The notes under the pieces: model-generated | Seen by the model: only the letters and a program-made list of their open reading frames with translations | Database searches by the model: none | What the model was told of the DNA's origin: nothing | Assembly: GCA_021234535.1 (NCBI GenBank) | Contig: CM037830.1 | Location: forward strand, 5,926,170-5,990,169 | Source of the DNA: Stichopus chloronotus | Taxonomy: Eukaryota; Echinodermata; Holothuroidea; Aspidochirotida; Stichopodidae | Direction of reading: 5' to 3' | DNA length: 64,000 nt | Made by a program: the position numbers and the translations under genes | Shown: positions 24,901-36,979 of the stretch, piece after piece | Layout of the letters: each line of letters begins with the position of its first letter | How positions within the stretch are numbered: position 1 is the stretch's first letter

Positions 24901-27900
24901 CGGGATAAAGGTGTAACCTTTCGAAAAGTCCGGCCTTATACGTCCAAAGTGATAATATTTTCAAAGAGTGTCGGAGAAATATTCTTTAGAATGTACGCCT
25001 ATTGGCTGGAGAAGTATTTTGACGAAAGTTACAGAAATGTTTAACTCGGTTACGTGGTTAGAGTGTATGTACATATATATATACATATAGGTGAGAACGC
25101 CAGACTTAAAAAGGGAACCCCCAAGTGTGTACACTATGCTACATGGTTGAATAAAATACCGCCCTCACTTGAGCATTAAGACGATTGACGAATTGAAAGC
25201 CTTACAATTACGTTGTACGTTCATTGCGCAACAGTTACGAGCTGCTGAGACACAGGAAGTTGGTAGAAACTAAAATAAAAAACTATGACGATAAAAGTGA
25301 CTTGCATATAATGCCCTTTAAAACTTTTATTTTTCTTGGAAATTAAGTAATGTAATGTCACCCAGTGACATTAAAACAAATGCACAGCAAGCTAAGTTAT
25401 TTTCTTAGTTAGTTTTTTTTTCAGGTAAAGCAAGTATTCCACTGAAGTCGGAGGTGGTATAGTGCACAAAATATGACGTGACAATATCCACTTAGAGGAG
25501 ATGTCGAAATGGCAGGCGGTTCTATCATTAACTTGGTATGTCAACATGCCAGGTGGAACATACCTCTCAATTGAATACCTATAACATATTTGATTAGTGA
25601 TAGCCATGTACTGGTATAAAGGTTATACATAGTTCTCAAAGCTTGTAGACTATCATTGCTCCGAGTATACTACCCCGAGTGTGATAATTATAAACATCAA
25701 ACACATTTATGAAACTGTTCGATTCCAATGAAAAATGTGGCGTTTAATTTCTAGTCGCTAATGGAATTAGATGCCATTTCAAGGAGTTGAGATAACACAT
25801 CTTGACAACGTCTATCTTCCTTGCATCCCGTTTAAGTTAAAGAAACATTTAAGTCATTTTAGTTTATAAACTGCACCGCCATTTGGTAAACATGTAATTA
25901 CCACATGCAAATCTTTGCTATGAATACATGCATACTCGGGAGTTGCTTTGATTTTTTTACATCTAAATTGCTCAACCAAAGATTCTGAGCTCTTTTCGTG
26001 AAGCCAGTGTTAAACAGTTTGTGATATCCAGCAAACTTGCGTTATAATTTTATCACTTTATGCAATATGGGTATACTGTGTCTGTATCTTTGCATCTGAG
26101 TGTATGTGTGTTCTATCATAGAGAGATGGTGGTGTAGAGGTTGTGTATTTTTAGTATATGAGAGGGGGAACCGTTACTATAAAAAAAGAGTATATTGGCG
26201 ACGATATTACAATGTAAATACATATGGTGACGACACGAATTTAACAACAACGACGACAGGGCAGTGCACTTTCAATGGCATTACAAAGGTCGTTAGTGAC
26301 CGTGTACTGATGACGCAATTGCATGTAGCGAAGAAATCAATTTACTCGGCTAATAATTGATATGATGACCTCTACTTCATTGAAAGCAACACAATCATCC
26401 TTAAACGAACTGAGTGATTTTTCTGTCTGCAATTCAGATGTTTCCTTAACGCCTCAAGGGAAAGTAGGAAGTGGGACTTCTTTAATATTTAATGCTCGCT
26501 GGAAAATGTCCAGGAATCCCTCAGATTTAGACGGTCATCAACCAAATATGGAAAAAACATTTTTCAAAAAATGTAACTCTGCCTACCGTCTAACCAGGCA
26601 AGAAATAGATTCAGTATTAAAGGGTCTGGTGGGTACGAAATATCGCTCTTACACCCTGACTCCCACGGAGATTGGAGGAGTCCCGGGAAAATGGGTCCTT
26701 GATACCACGGGTCAAAGCCACACGGTGGAGCCACTCGCTGTCTCTTCCTGTCCAGTTGTCGTCCAGGGTCCGTCTCGTTACGCCTCTGAGTATACCCGAG
26801 TATGACCTCAATTTGCATATAGCTACATGCGTTAGAAGTGCTTTATCAACTCTTTTCCAGAATCTCTTACCCTCCTATCTATTATGCCACACTTTTGGCA
26901 ATATTTGACATTTAAACGAATAAATGGAAAAAATAATAATAAAGTTAAAATAGAGTGAAACAGAAGTTTAAATATGATGGAAAGTATTCCTGTTTGTGGC
27001 ATTGACTACATATCCTAACACATGCTTGAAGTGTAAACATTCAGCCTATCTTAACGATTTATAGTTAAGCGTATAGCTAGTTCTTTCTTGTCTACCTGTA
27101 AGACAATATTCAATTCAACCAACCGCGTAGACAATTATACGACTCACATTAGCCGCAAAAGATTCTTCTTCAGCGGTGGGGACATCTAACATTTTATTTA
27201 ACCTCTGTGTTCTCTTGTTATCATTCCAAATATTTGTTACTACTTTTGCAATTACTCGGATTAATAACATCTCTAAGAGAAATGGTATGACGATCAAAAT
27301 TCCTCGACATGGAAGCTAGGAAACAGGAGCAGCCGTCTCGACGAGGGATCAATTTGTCGTGGCGTCGGTTGGTTCCTCGTTAACTATTTTACTAGTCAAT
27401 ATTTTTTTCAGAGAATAGGTTCCCCTGACCGGTAACTTGTGCTCCCGGGAGACAAATTACGTCCAATATTTCCGACTACCGATGAGAATAAAATACTCGT
27501 TCGGAGTGACTGTAACGAAGTCATCTAAACATATCGCTACTTTATATCTTACCCACATTGTCCTGAGAAGAAGACGAATAAGAAATAAATAGCACCATAT
27601 GTTTCTTTCCTACAGATGTTACCTTCAATCAAAGAAGTCGCGATTGTTTTCGTTCGGACAAAATCGCTGTGTTTTGTCTGTATTTTATTCACATATGTGT
27701 CAATCATAGATGAACATATAAATGCAAATATACATATTTGGTATACTGTATATATACCACACACACACTATATAAAATAAATCAAACTAACTTGAGGCGT
27801 TCCGTATTAGGTCACAAGAACCTTTACGTGGTTTCCGATCTGTTCGGCAAATTACCCGAATTGAGTAATATCAAAGAAAGCAGAGGGCACACGTCACTGG

Positions 27901-30772
27901 CATAGATTGTCATATATATATGTGCATAGTTTTACCCTATCTCAAACAAATTCAGTCAGTGTACCATGGTGTCATTGTGTCTGGTAACAGGTGTGTGTGT
28001 CGGCAGAAAGTCACGGAAAACAATGCTGAAAGGGTCGTGGTCTTTGGGGGGGGGGGGGGGGAAATGGGCCCTCGCCTTCCTGGAGGTAACACGTACCTAT
28101 ATTCGAAAAGACATTTCCGAAGAGGTCTGCGACTAGACACACCGAAAATAGTCATTTAAAGGAGAAGGAAAGTCAGGACGACTTTTCACGGTGTGAAATG
28201 AGAGACGAATATACCATCACCACATTTCATTTAAATATGTTGTTTACGCCATTTCATCAGGAATATTGCAAAATTAATCAGGAAGCTGCCATTCTAAAAT
28301 TGTGATGGCATAGCCTGATCACATGTGATTGGATGCTTTTTTTTCTTTATATTTCATTATCAATATATTTTTTTTAACAGTTATGCATAGATTCAACTTT
28401 CATGATACATCTCAGTCATTCAACATTAAATGTGTTCAAGTGTGTGCGGATTTGTGGAAATTACAGGTAAAGACAAAAGAAAAATGAGATGCATTAAAAG
28501 TCCTGCTGCCAGTGGCTATGTGACATCATAATTCAACTTAACCAAGTGGGTTTACATTCTATTTAGGCAAAAATGGCAGCACACCTTCTCTGAATTTCAA
28601 AAGGGTGTTACTTAAATAAGAAACAATATTTTTGAACGAAACTTTGGAGAGATGTTTGTCAGACACGTCTGCTTAATTTTCATAGTAGATATATTTTCCT
28701 TCTGCTTTAAGGATCATACATCTCTGAAGGCATGAATGGGTTGAGACTGAACGAAGTTTACATCATCAATATGCAAGTTGGAGAAAAGGATCAACTCGAA
28801 TCAATATATTATCTTCCTTAGCGCTTTAAATCTGTCCCTAGTTTTTATGATATCGATTATTAAATATACAATAGCTTTATATATGTAGAACCTTAGACTG
28901 ATTTACATGAAATATATAGTCACGTCGAAGTCGGGTTACTGAACCTGCAAATGTTAGCGCTTACCTTTGCCCTAGTTGGGTGTCTACATTCTCAGCCAGA
29001 AGGCAGGGGATGATTGGTAGGTAAATACTGCGAAAAAAACAATTATGAAAGGAGTTAAACGAGCTTTTTGTAATTTTAAGTAAAGTATTGCATAAGAAAA
29101 TGTACCTTGAGTCTCAACACATACTTCAATATAACCTTTCATGACTTTATATCAAATTTATAAATGTTTCTAGCATTAGCCAAAAAGAGATATTAAAATC
29201 CACAAAGAAGATTTAGCTCTATTTGAAGATCTCTTCTGTGGAGATGTTAGCAAATAGTTCGGTAGGTAGAAAATAATTTGCCATGCTGAGGGGGAGTGGA
29301 TCTGTTTAGTTACTGTTTCTATAAAGTACAGAGCAACTTTCAAGTGGCACGTCATTCATTTGTGTTTACAGCACTTCAAGATACGGTAATAGGTTGCGAC
29401 TGGTACACCGGATAACCCAGTCAACCTTTGAATGTCCATTGAATGGTTACATGCATATCACAACCATACTACCACAGTCGCACAAGTCCAAGTAGGAGGG
29501 AAATGGGGCAGGGTGTAAAAGAGGTAATCGGAGGACCACTCCCACCGGACAATTTCTCCCTAATAATTTTCCCCCGCAAAATTCCCTCTCGGACAACCTA
29601 CCCCCTCCCCCCCCCCCGAATAATTCCCATGGAAAGGGTTAGGGTTACGGAAAGAGAGGATTTGTCAGGAGGAAATTGGGGGGGGGGGGAGAATTGTCCT
29701 GAAATCGTGTAGAGTTGATCAGTTGGTCAAATGTTGTCAGGGTAGCGGATACGGTCGTTGGAGTTATTATCGCAACCACGAACCATAACCCTTGGAGAGG
29801 GTATCAAAAACAAGACTGATGTTTATTCTTCTTCTTTCATGAGAGGAATGGAGTAAAATAGGCCTACATTTGCCTCGTGAAAATATCGATAACTGTCGCA
29901 TGTCTTTAGTCCTTGAACTTGAAAGCGCTAAAATGTGACTCCACCACACTTCCGGAGATAGAAACTTGGGTGGGGACGGTTAAAGTGAAATATAGTACAA
30001 GGTTTGTCCATAAAGGGAAACGATATTGGCTGTTTCAATTTCAAATTACACTATATACATCTGCATACAGTCACGATCGTAATGATGGAATTTTCGTATA
30101 ATGACTTCATTCCAAAATATAACAACAATTTTCTCTCTGTGGTTGGAAAGCGTGTCAACAGGTTTGAAAAGCATGAGGAAGAAGATCAGTTGTACATGAC
30201 GTAGCATGTGCACCTCCAAGATTACACAAAAGTAGAAACAAGTATATTTTCGCAACTTCATTTCTGCTTTATTTTTGGATGAGGCTCAGTCATGAGCTAG
30301 TTGAGATATCTCTGGACTTCAGAAAACTGATGTCCAAATGGATTGAATGATCTAAATATAGTGAGCGAATAGTGAGCATTACACAGCGAAATGTTACTTT
30401 GTGTGTTGAGAGCTTGGTCAATCATTCCTCCAAGTTGTTAAGGCCGCCGGTGTGAGGTCACACCGTTTAATTGTGGGTAATTTCGCGATATCACGGAGAC
30501 TTGTGACGGACACAATGGAAAACAATATTCATGTGAAATTCGTATTTTCATTGATAAAAAAATACATAAATTTGCTTTACAAGTGACTATTGTCTTCTTG
30601 TTTGAACAATTGTACTTGGAATATCATGACAATCTGAAAGACTGGAGCACAGCTGTTTTTCTTTAACCTCAGAGTACTCGGAGGAGGGATGATTTCTAAA
30701 ATCGTGCTGATTTTTCCTTAATAATCTATGATCACCAAACACCTGTCCTCTGTCCTCACCCTCCGGAATTCA
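21934..30772. other. Long intergenic stretch, no supported gene
   Basis: A frame of 147 codons at 26362-26805 (plus) and a block open in several frames at 22431-22692 are the most protein-like stretches, but neither carries a motif I recognise or clear splice sites. Also present are (TA)-rich tracts (25071-25090, 27750-27760), a 16-base G run at 28046-28061, a 9-bp-arm hairpin at 25353-25373 and a C/G-rich foldback-like patch at about 29548-29701. Confidence 0.4.
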
Positions 30773-30948
30773 CAGGCCCGTATGCAGCTTTTTCTGTGGG
30801 GGGGGGGGGGTCGATCTTACCACAAGTGGAACATTTTCCCGATAACAATGATCAACAACCTAAAACTCATTACATATGTTGCTAACGTAGGCTACTATCA
30901 TAGGCTGAGCGGAACTCCAGATCTTGAACCCCCCTGGATACGGGTCTG
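30773..30948. mobile_element. 176-bp MITE with 5-bp target duplication
   Basis: The ends are inverted repeats: CAGGCCCGTATGCAG on the left and the reverse complement of CAGACCCGTATCCAG on the right (13 of 15 positions match). The element is flanked by a perfect 5-bp direct repeat ATTCA (30768-30772 and 30949-30953), as expected of a target-site duplication. The interior contains a 12-base G run and no coding frame of note. The superfamily is not certain; a hAT-like element with a 5-bp duplication is one possibility. Confidence 0.8.
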
Positions 30949-32229
30949 ATTCAGGGGACGGTGCTGCATCTCTAAGAGTTTGAAATGTCTGTTTTATATA
31001 CACAAGGTTGAGACTGAATTTTCACAGGTAATTCCAGACTGTTTAAATGAGACCGATAAATCAAGTGTAGTGATTTTCCATTTTTCACACCTGAAGCTAT
31101 TACGTTATTGCACATGGTAGTCGTGGTTATTTCTACATAATGTTTCGACTATACCTACTATGTAACATGATTTGCGGAATATGCTAGAAAGGATTCAATA
31201 ATTTCACATTTAAATGTAGTCTTGTTGATATTTGTCATATCCTTCGACCGACGTGCAAAGTAGGCTGATCACGTATGTCACTGATTATAATTTTAGTCCT
31301 TCAGATACGCATCACAGCATGACGCAAGTTGTGACCAAGCTTCAGTGGAACAATATATATACGTGATTACCTACATCTCCTCTCCGTGCATTTCATCTGT
31401 TGTGTATTATGTGATTAAGAACTTGAACATGACTGGAATATTTATCTATCTATCTATCTGTCTGTCCGTCTGCTTGTCTTTCTGTCTAGTCATTCAACTC
31501 TTACTGTGATACAACGCCCCCAGTGACATCAATGCAAGTTACATTTAATAAGAATCTGTAACAGACTGTTATGAAAAATCTTAAAAAGTAAACAAAAGTA
31601 ATACAAAAATGTTCCAAATTGAAAATTACCTTCCTCGGTTAAATATAGAGAAGAAGACCAGAGCTCAGATCAAAGCAGGAGGAGTGTTCAGCAGAGGTGT
31701 GTGTGTGGGTGTGGGGGGGGGGGGGGGGGAGGGGTCTGGGAGCCTTTAAATATGAATCCATGTACGATAATCTGCTTTTGGTTGATTCTAACCAGACTTT
31801 GATCCCAGAAGAGCAATATTTGATGTTAGAAAAAAGGCACGTTTTTCTGGCAAATTATGGAATGTATCAGTCCCCTCCTCTCTCGATACCTGTTTCTTCT
31901 AGAGTTTCCATTCAAATAGTGTCCAACCTAGGAGGATCAGGAGGATCGAAGAAACATGCGGGTATGGGGGAATGAGAGCTGGCAGGATCATAAGCAGACA
32001 GACATTAGTTGGTGTAGGAGAGCACAAGAAAATCTTTGTCTTTACAAGACACGTACTCTGGTTGCCGAAGACGGCATTTTCCCGGAAAGTTCTAAGTTTT
32101 ATGTACCCAGTCTTGAGTTTCATAGGGACCTCATTTCTGCAATTTCCCAATCAATGAGATAACAACTAAATGAGGTAATGCAGATCAGATAGGTTGCAAA
32201 GGTAACAGGGATCATATGCATCCTCACTT
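30949..32229. other. Intergenic, no gene seen
   Basis: Holds the degenerate TATC/TGTC tract at 31441-31490 and a 17-base G run at 31713-31729. Overlapping short frames at 31899-32162 on both strands are unsupported. Confidence 0.45.
31441..31490. repeat. Degenerate tetranucleotide repeat
   Basis: TATC units grade into TGTC/TGTCCGTC-like units, a microsatellite decaying from one end. Confidence 0.8.
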
Positions 32230-33360
32230 AGTTCAGTGCATTTGAAAAAAAAAAAGGATCAGTAGGGACAATTAAGTCCCAATTAAGAATACTGAAAAAA
32301 TACAAATAAATACAAGTAAAGCTAAAAAACTCAAACCCGGTCACATATCTTAAAGAACTTGTCCAGTACATTCTTAATCCATTAATAGGCCTACTTGTTA
32401 TCATTTTTACATGCATCATGTGTCAACCAATTCCACTCACTCATTACCCTCTGAGAAAAGACGAATATTGATCCTAGTTTTTGGAGTCTCAGAAAATGAC
32501 CAATTGTAATTTTACTATTTGCAAACTTGAAAAGTCAGGAAAGGATAAATTATCAAAAACATGAACAATCTTGTAACCTTGAGTCAAGTCTCCTTGTAAT
32601 CTTTTCAGCGCAGCGTTTTAGATTTAAAAGGCGTAACAAGGGACACTCTTTAATCAATCAATCTAGTAGCTCCGCCGGGGCTACTTTCTCAAGTAAATAT
32701 TTAGCAAAACACAGTTTCAGTCTTGAACAGCATACTCTAGAGGAGGCTTATAACCATTTTTTTATAAAGCCTAACAACAATGTCTTGCCTAAGGAAGCTA
32801 AAATTTCTCTTTATCATAACTAACTGAAAATCCTATTCCCTCTTTTGGTTGCCCAGTGCTTCACATCAACACACTGCTTCAGTTAGATGGTTGTAATGTA
32901 GAAACGATGTAAACAGTTAAGTCCCTTTCAACAGAAACCACTCGCATTGCCTGTCCTTTCAAAGTGTAAGAATACCCAGGGATATTACTGCCAATATACA
33001 TTGCCTTACATTTATCAATATTGGAATATTTGCCACCTCTAAGACAAAGAAAAAACCTTGTGATCTGATATCCATTTGAAACCTCTTTGAATCACCTTCA
33101 GAAGAGCTCAGAATGCAAGTTAGTGTCATCAGCAAACTTCTTGGCTCTACACACAATGTCAGCATCAATGTCATTAATAAAAGCAACAAACAGAAGAGGA
33201 TCCAACAAAGACCCCCCTCTCCCCCGTGGTTGAACCAATAACCTGCTGCCAAGAATTAGAAGCACAACCATTTAAAACCATACCCCTTGTTCAAAGTTAC
33301 GTACAAAGCCAATTCTGGATCCAGGTCAGTAATTAAATTACTCATACGCTCATACGCTTT
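32230..33360 (-). pseudogene. Decayed non-LTR retrotransposon reverse transcriptase
   Basis: Reading the minus strand, segments in successive frames match the C-terminal half of a non-LTR reverse transcriptase. There is a block LLDPLLFVAFINDIDADI just before the catalytic box FADD (codons at 33125-33136), then a block with NIDKCKAMYIGSNIPGYSY (about 32967-33023), a VERDL block, and near the end FSQRVMSEWNWL (32424-32459), the usual tail of CR1/jockey-type ORF2 proteins. A stop follows about seven codons after FADD, and frameshifts separate the blocks, so it is dead. The endonuclease domain and 5' part are missing. Family assignment below the non-LTR level is inference. Confidence 0.82.
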
Positions 33361-34621
33361 ACTTAAAATAAAGGACACTCTACTGTGTATTGGAGGACCA
33401 AACATATATTTACAACTCACCAATTTTTTCATGGGTGGGGGGAGGGGCTGAGCTTCCCATACCTCTTTACCGCCAATGATCGTAGTGCCTGTATCGCCTA
33501 GCCTGGCGTGAAACAGTTACCGTGTCGCCTGTCCATATTACTAGCCGATTCATGTGCATTTTATTCCGACGTATATTAGCGGTAAATCATCCTCAGAAAT
33601 GGTCACGCAGACAATTTCGAGCTGGTTTTGAAAAATTCCGAACCGTCAAAGGCTGCAGGAGGAGAAATTAGCATTACAAAACCTTATGTCGCGGTTATTC
33701 CACGGTATTTCATTACTGTTTTTATGTCTTTTCTAAATTCATTCATTATTGTAATGTATGTATACACTGTGTTCCATCATTCCATTATGAAACCTTGTAG
33801 GAAGCAAAATATCAGGCGACTTCAGCCTCCTTCAAAGCGGTGAGCGTATTTCGTAATTGATAAAGCGTTAATACCAGTTACACGACAAAGATAGTAACAG
33901 GCTCTGGCTAAGACTATTAGCAATAGTAGTATCGTGACCACACATGCGGTATGATAACAGAGCGACGACAAACTTTCTCCGACAATTTTGTACACAGAAA
34001 TCTTTCTAAACCTTACCATTCCCTTTTCGCTCAGGTTTCCGAATGCAGCTCAGATACACCAGATAAACACAAAAATCATCATTATCAAATATCATGCACA
34101 ATTTGTCCATTTGTAATTGTAGGGCTTTCTTTCCAAAAATGTGTTTTTTGTCGATGACTATCAGTATCAGCTGTGTTGTCACAATGTGAAAACACTGTGT
34201 AAAGTGCCATAGAGTAGGTTGTAAATATTCCGAGTCACACGGGACATATAGATTTGTTCAATGCAGATTTCTCTTGATCTGGATCATTTATTCGTCAAGT
34301 AATCTAGTAATCTGACGATTTGATTATCTGGTGACTGGAACAAATGAAAAACAAAGAAAAGCAAATGAAAGAAGTGAATCAGATGGGTGACAATAAACAA
34401 ATGAATAAACATTAAAATCATTAAAAATCATACTCACAAAATCTTAGATCTCCGAGACTACCGCACGTAACGCGTACTGCCAACTTGCAACTGACACAGA
34501 ACCGACGAAAACAGTTCTAAAACAATCAAAACTCACCCGCATATATTCACACACGCACACCCACAGGCACATACACATGCGAAGGCCATTAATTAAAGGA
34601 AACGCTTTGAGCCCGTTTACT
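33361..34621. other. Intergenic, no gene seen
   Basis: AT-rich sequence with overlapping 60-70 codon frames on both strands that I reject as noise. The first 50-100 bp could be the eroded upstream part of the reverse-transcriptase relic. Confidence 0.4.
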
Positions 34622-35846
34622 CAGGGGTTCTTAATTATTTTCTTCAGCGGGCCACACTAGGTTAAGTAGTGATCAGTGCAGGCCAGTGGTGCCGCACTAT
34701 TGGGATTGGACCATGGGGCTCTCACTCGAAAGGCGGATGCTGGACCGCACATCCAGTCAAGCCATGAGGTACATGGGAAATGATTTCACGTGAAGCATGC
34801 ATACAACTGCTGTTCTCCCAGATTAAGTGGACACAGAAACTTGGGGCTCACTTTTTCAACACTTCAGGCAAACCCAGCACTAGCATATTGCTTGTGCTTG
34901 ACTAACATACCTCTCATTTTGTCTTTAGTGAGTGGAACAAGTCATAATCTGATAAATGGGCATTGATTTGATATTGAAAGTGGGGGGGGGGGGGAACATC
35001 TGGCCATTTTTCTTTTCCTGAAAGAAGTTGGTTAGCCATGGTGCAAATCGGTGGAGAGAAAAACAATATGGTGGAGGGTGATTGCTGGAACTGCTATCTA
35101 AGCGGATCATCACCATTGGATGCCGCAGAGCGTGCAAGAAAATTTTGGGATTTGGAAACCCTCCAGATGGCCGGAAACAGCACTTCCCGTGTTTTCTAAG
35201 CTGCATGCATCCTACCTCTAAATAGGGATGATATGTCTGCAATTTCTGGTTTCCTGCTAGTGTTTGTGTACCCTATAACGTGCACGCGAAGAGTGCGAGC
35301 AAATCTATGTGGTGTCTGTTGTCCGCCTTAGTACCTCGGCTGGGGTCAGCTGTGGAACCTCTTACAGGGGTCCAGGGGGTAAAGCTCCTTGCATATCAAA
35401 ATGGTGGTCCAGCTGCATAGGTACAATAAGACTAACAATAACGTTTTCTCCACCTACATTAGTCACGAAAGTGGAAAATATTTTGAGGTTGTGCGTATTA
35501 GTTGTGTCCACAACTGGTAGTCACAAACCCCCTCCCCTATTTTGTTGATTAGCCATGACTGAGGGTATGTTTAAGTTTTATCAAAAAGAAAGCAGAATTA
35601 CATAAGCTAGAGCAGAATGCCTGAGGCTCCATGTTCCCTGCCAGTACATGTAGACTTTGAGTGAAGGACTGAAATGAGGGGAGTAAAGACTCCATTAAGG
35701 TTGTATACTTTCTCTACATTGATTTGCATAGCGTATCAAAAAATTGAATTATATCTCATATTTTTTGATGGGCCAGATTTAAGTTTGCGGGCTGGATTAA
35801 ATTTACTGGCAGATGTGGCCCGCGGGCCGCCATTTAAGAACCCCTG
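34622..35846. mobile_element. hAT-like non-autonomous transposon
   Basis: The terminal 13 bases CAGGGGTTCTTAA (34622-34634) recur exactly inverted at 35834-35846, and both ends then contain GCGGGCCACA further inward. CAGNGGTTCT termini are typical of hAT transposons and their non-autonomous derivatives (established family knowledge). The 1.2-kb interior has no transposase-like frame. The 8 bases outside each end do not match, so the expected 8-bp duplication is eroded or the ends come from different insertions. Confidence 0.75.
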
Positions 35847-36469
35847 CCATAGAGCATGACCACCTTTAGGCTCACTCAACTAGCTAAAATCTGACCCAAG
35901 TTGCAGTGGGGGTAACGTGGGATTGGTGGAATGTGGTTAATTAAGTGGTTCCCAACATACAAATGTGCGTTGAAAAGCAATATATTCTAACAATTTAAAT
36001 ATAGTCTTCTTAGCAGTACCTTCGAGCACATAGCTCTTCTTACTTTGGTGGGATTTTGAAAGGGTTTAAACAAGTGCACAGTACGTTGTATTTTTCATAA
36101 TCATTTTTAAAATTAAACATTTCCATTCACGCAGATTAAGAATCTTTGTTTCATTACCTTTCAAATGATGTAAAAGTTGTAGCATTTAACCACCCAGCTC
36201 ATCCCAAAAATAGTGATTAATTGTAGCCTAGTTTCATAAGCTTTACATTTTCCACGTCTGTAGGCACCTACACTACTAATTTAGCTGTCACCGTCACGAA
36301 AGCTGGCCCATGTTTCTTTTTTAAAGTGATTGCGTATGTACTGAAAAAACAAAAAGATAAGATTATGTTTGGTCTTAACTTTTTCTTTATATTTAAATGT
36401 ACACGCAAGGTTTTACATGAATGGACTATGTCTTTCAATGGCAGTAACTACTTCGAAAAGCAATGGGAT
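35847..36469. other. Intergenic, no gene seen
   Basis: AT-rich. CCACCCAGCTCATCCCAAAAAT near 36190 has a close match near 37078, on the other side of repeat E copy 1, hinting at a nested or flanking duplication. Confidence 0.4.
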
Positions 36470-36979
36470 TGGCATAAAAACAGTAAAAAACAGAAATCAT
36501 ATTTGAAAATTAACGGTTCTTACTATAGCCACCTAATAATGAATATACAACAGTACAGGTCTCACTAGTGTATCAAAAACATACTACTCAAGTCGTCGCT
36601 CCTTGGTAGGTATCGGGAATTGTAGTATTTGGTGAAAGGAAACATTGTATTTTCAAATAACCTAGGAACTGAACACAACCATGCCCACGGCGTCAGTGAT
36701 CCTGAGTTGTTATTCAGTACTAGTATACAGTACTTCCCATTGGCTTACTCAAAGAAGCACACCATTGATTTGAATGAAAACTGTCAACCACTACATGATC
36801 GTATTCTACACTTTTTGTCGTTACGTTAGAAGAATTTGAAATCGTATGCCAATTTAACCAACTGAAACCTATTTATTTTCCCAGATTGTCTGAATGGTGT
36901 AACTAAAAGCCTTACCAAACTTTTGGAGATGAAATTTCAATGTTTTTACTTTTTGCCTATGCGCGCAATCACTTTAAGA
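36470..36979 (+). repeat. Dispersed repeat family E, copy 1
   Basis: About 510 bp that aligns end to end, in the same orientation, with 59363-59856 in the last CEP83 intron. Long identical blocks include AAAACTGTCAACCACTA and TTTTGGAGATGAAATTTCAA. Similarity by eye is high, making this the youngest dispersed pair in the window. No terminal inverted repeats or coding frame are shared. Confidence 0.88.

Noticed and set aside
26700..26770. tRNA-like internal promoter (weak B-box) that might mark a SINE
   Set aside because: Too many mismatches to the B-box and no matching A-box or cloverleaf.
29636..29650. GGTTAGGGTTA, possible interstitial telomere repeat
   Set aside because: Fewer than two full TTAGGG units; chance in G-rich sequence.
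32959..33252. 97-codon minus-strand frame read as a membrane-like protein
   Set aside because: Leu-rich shadow of the decayed reverse transcriptase in a different frame.
36326..36829. 80- and 66-codon frames
   Set aside because: They overlap repeat E, and the corresponding frames are not kept in the other copy.
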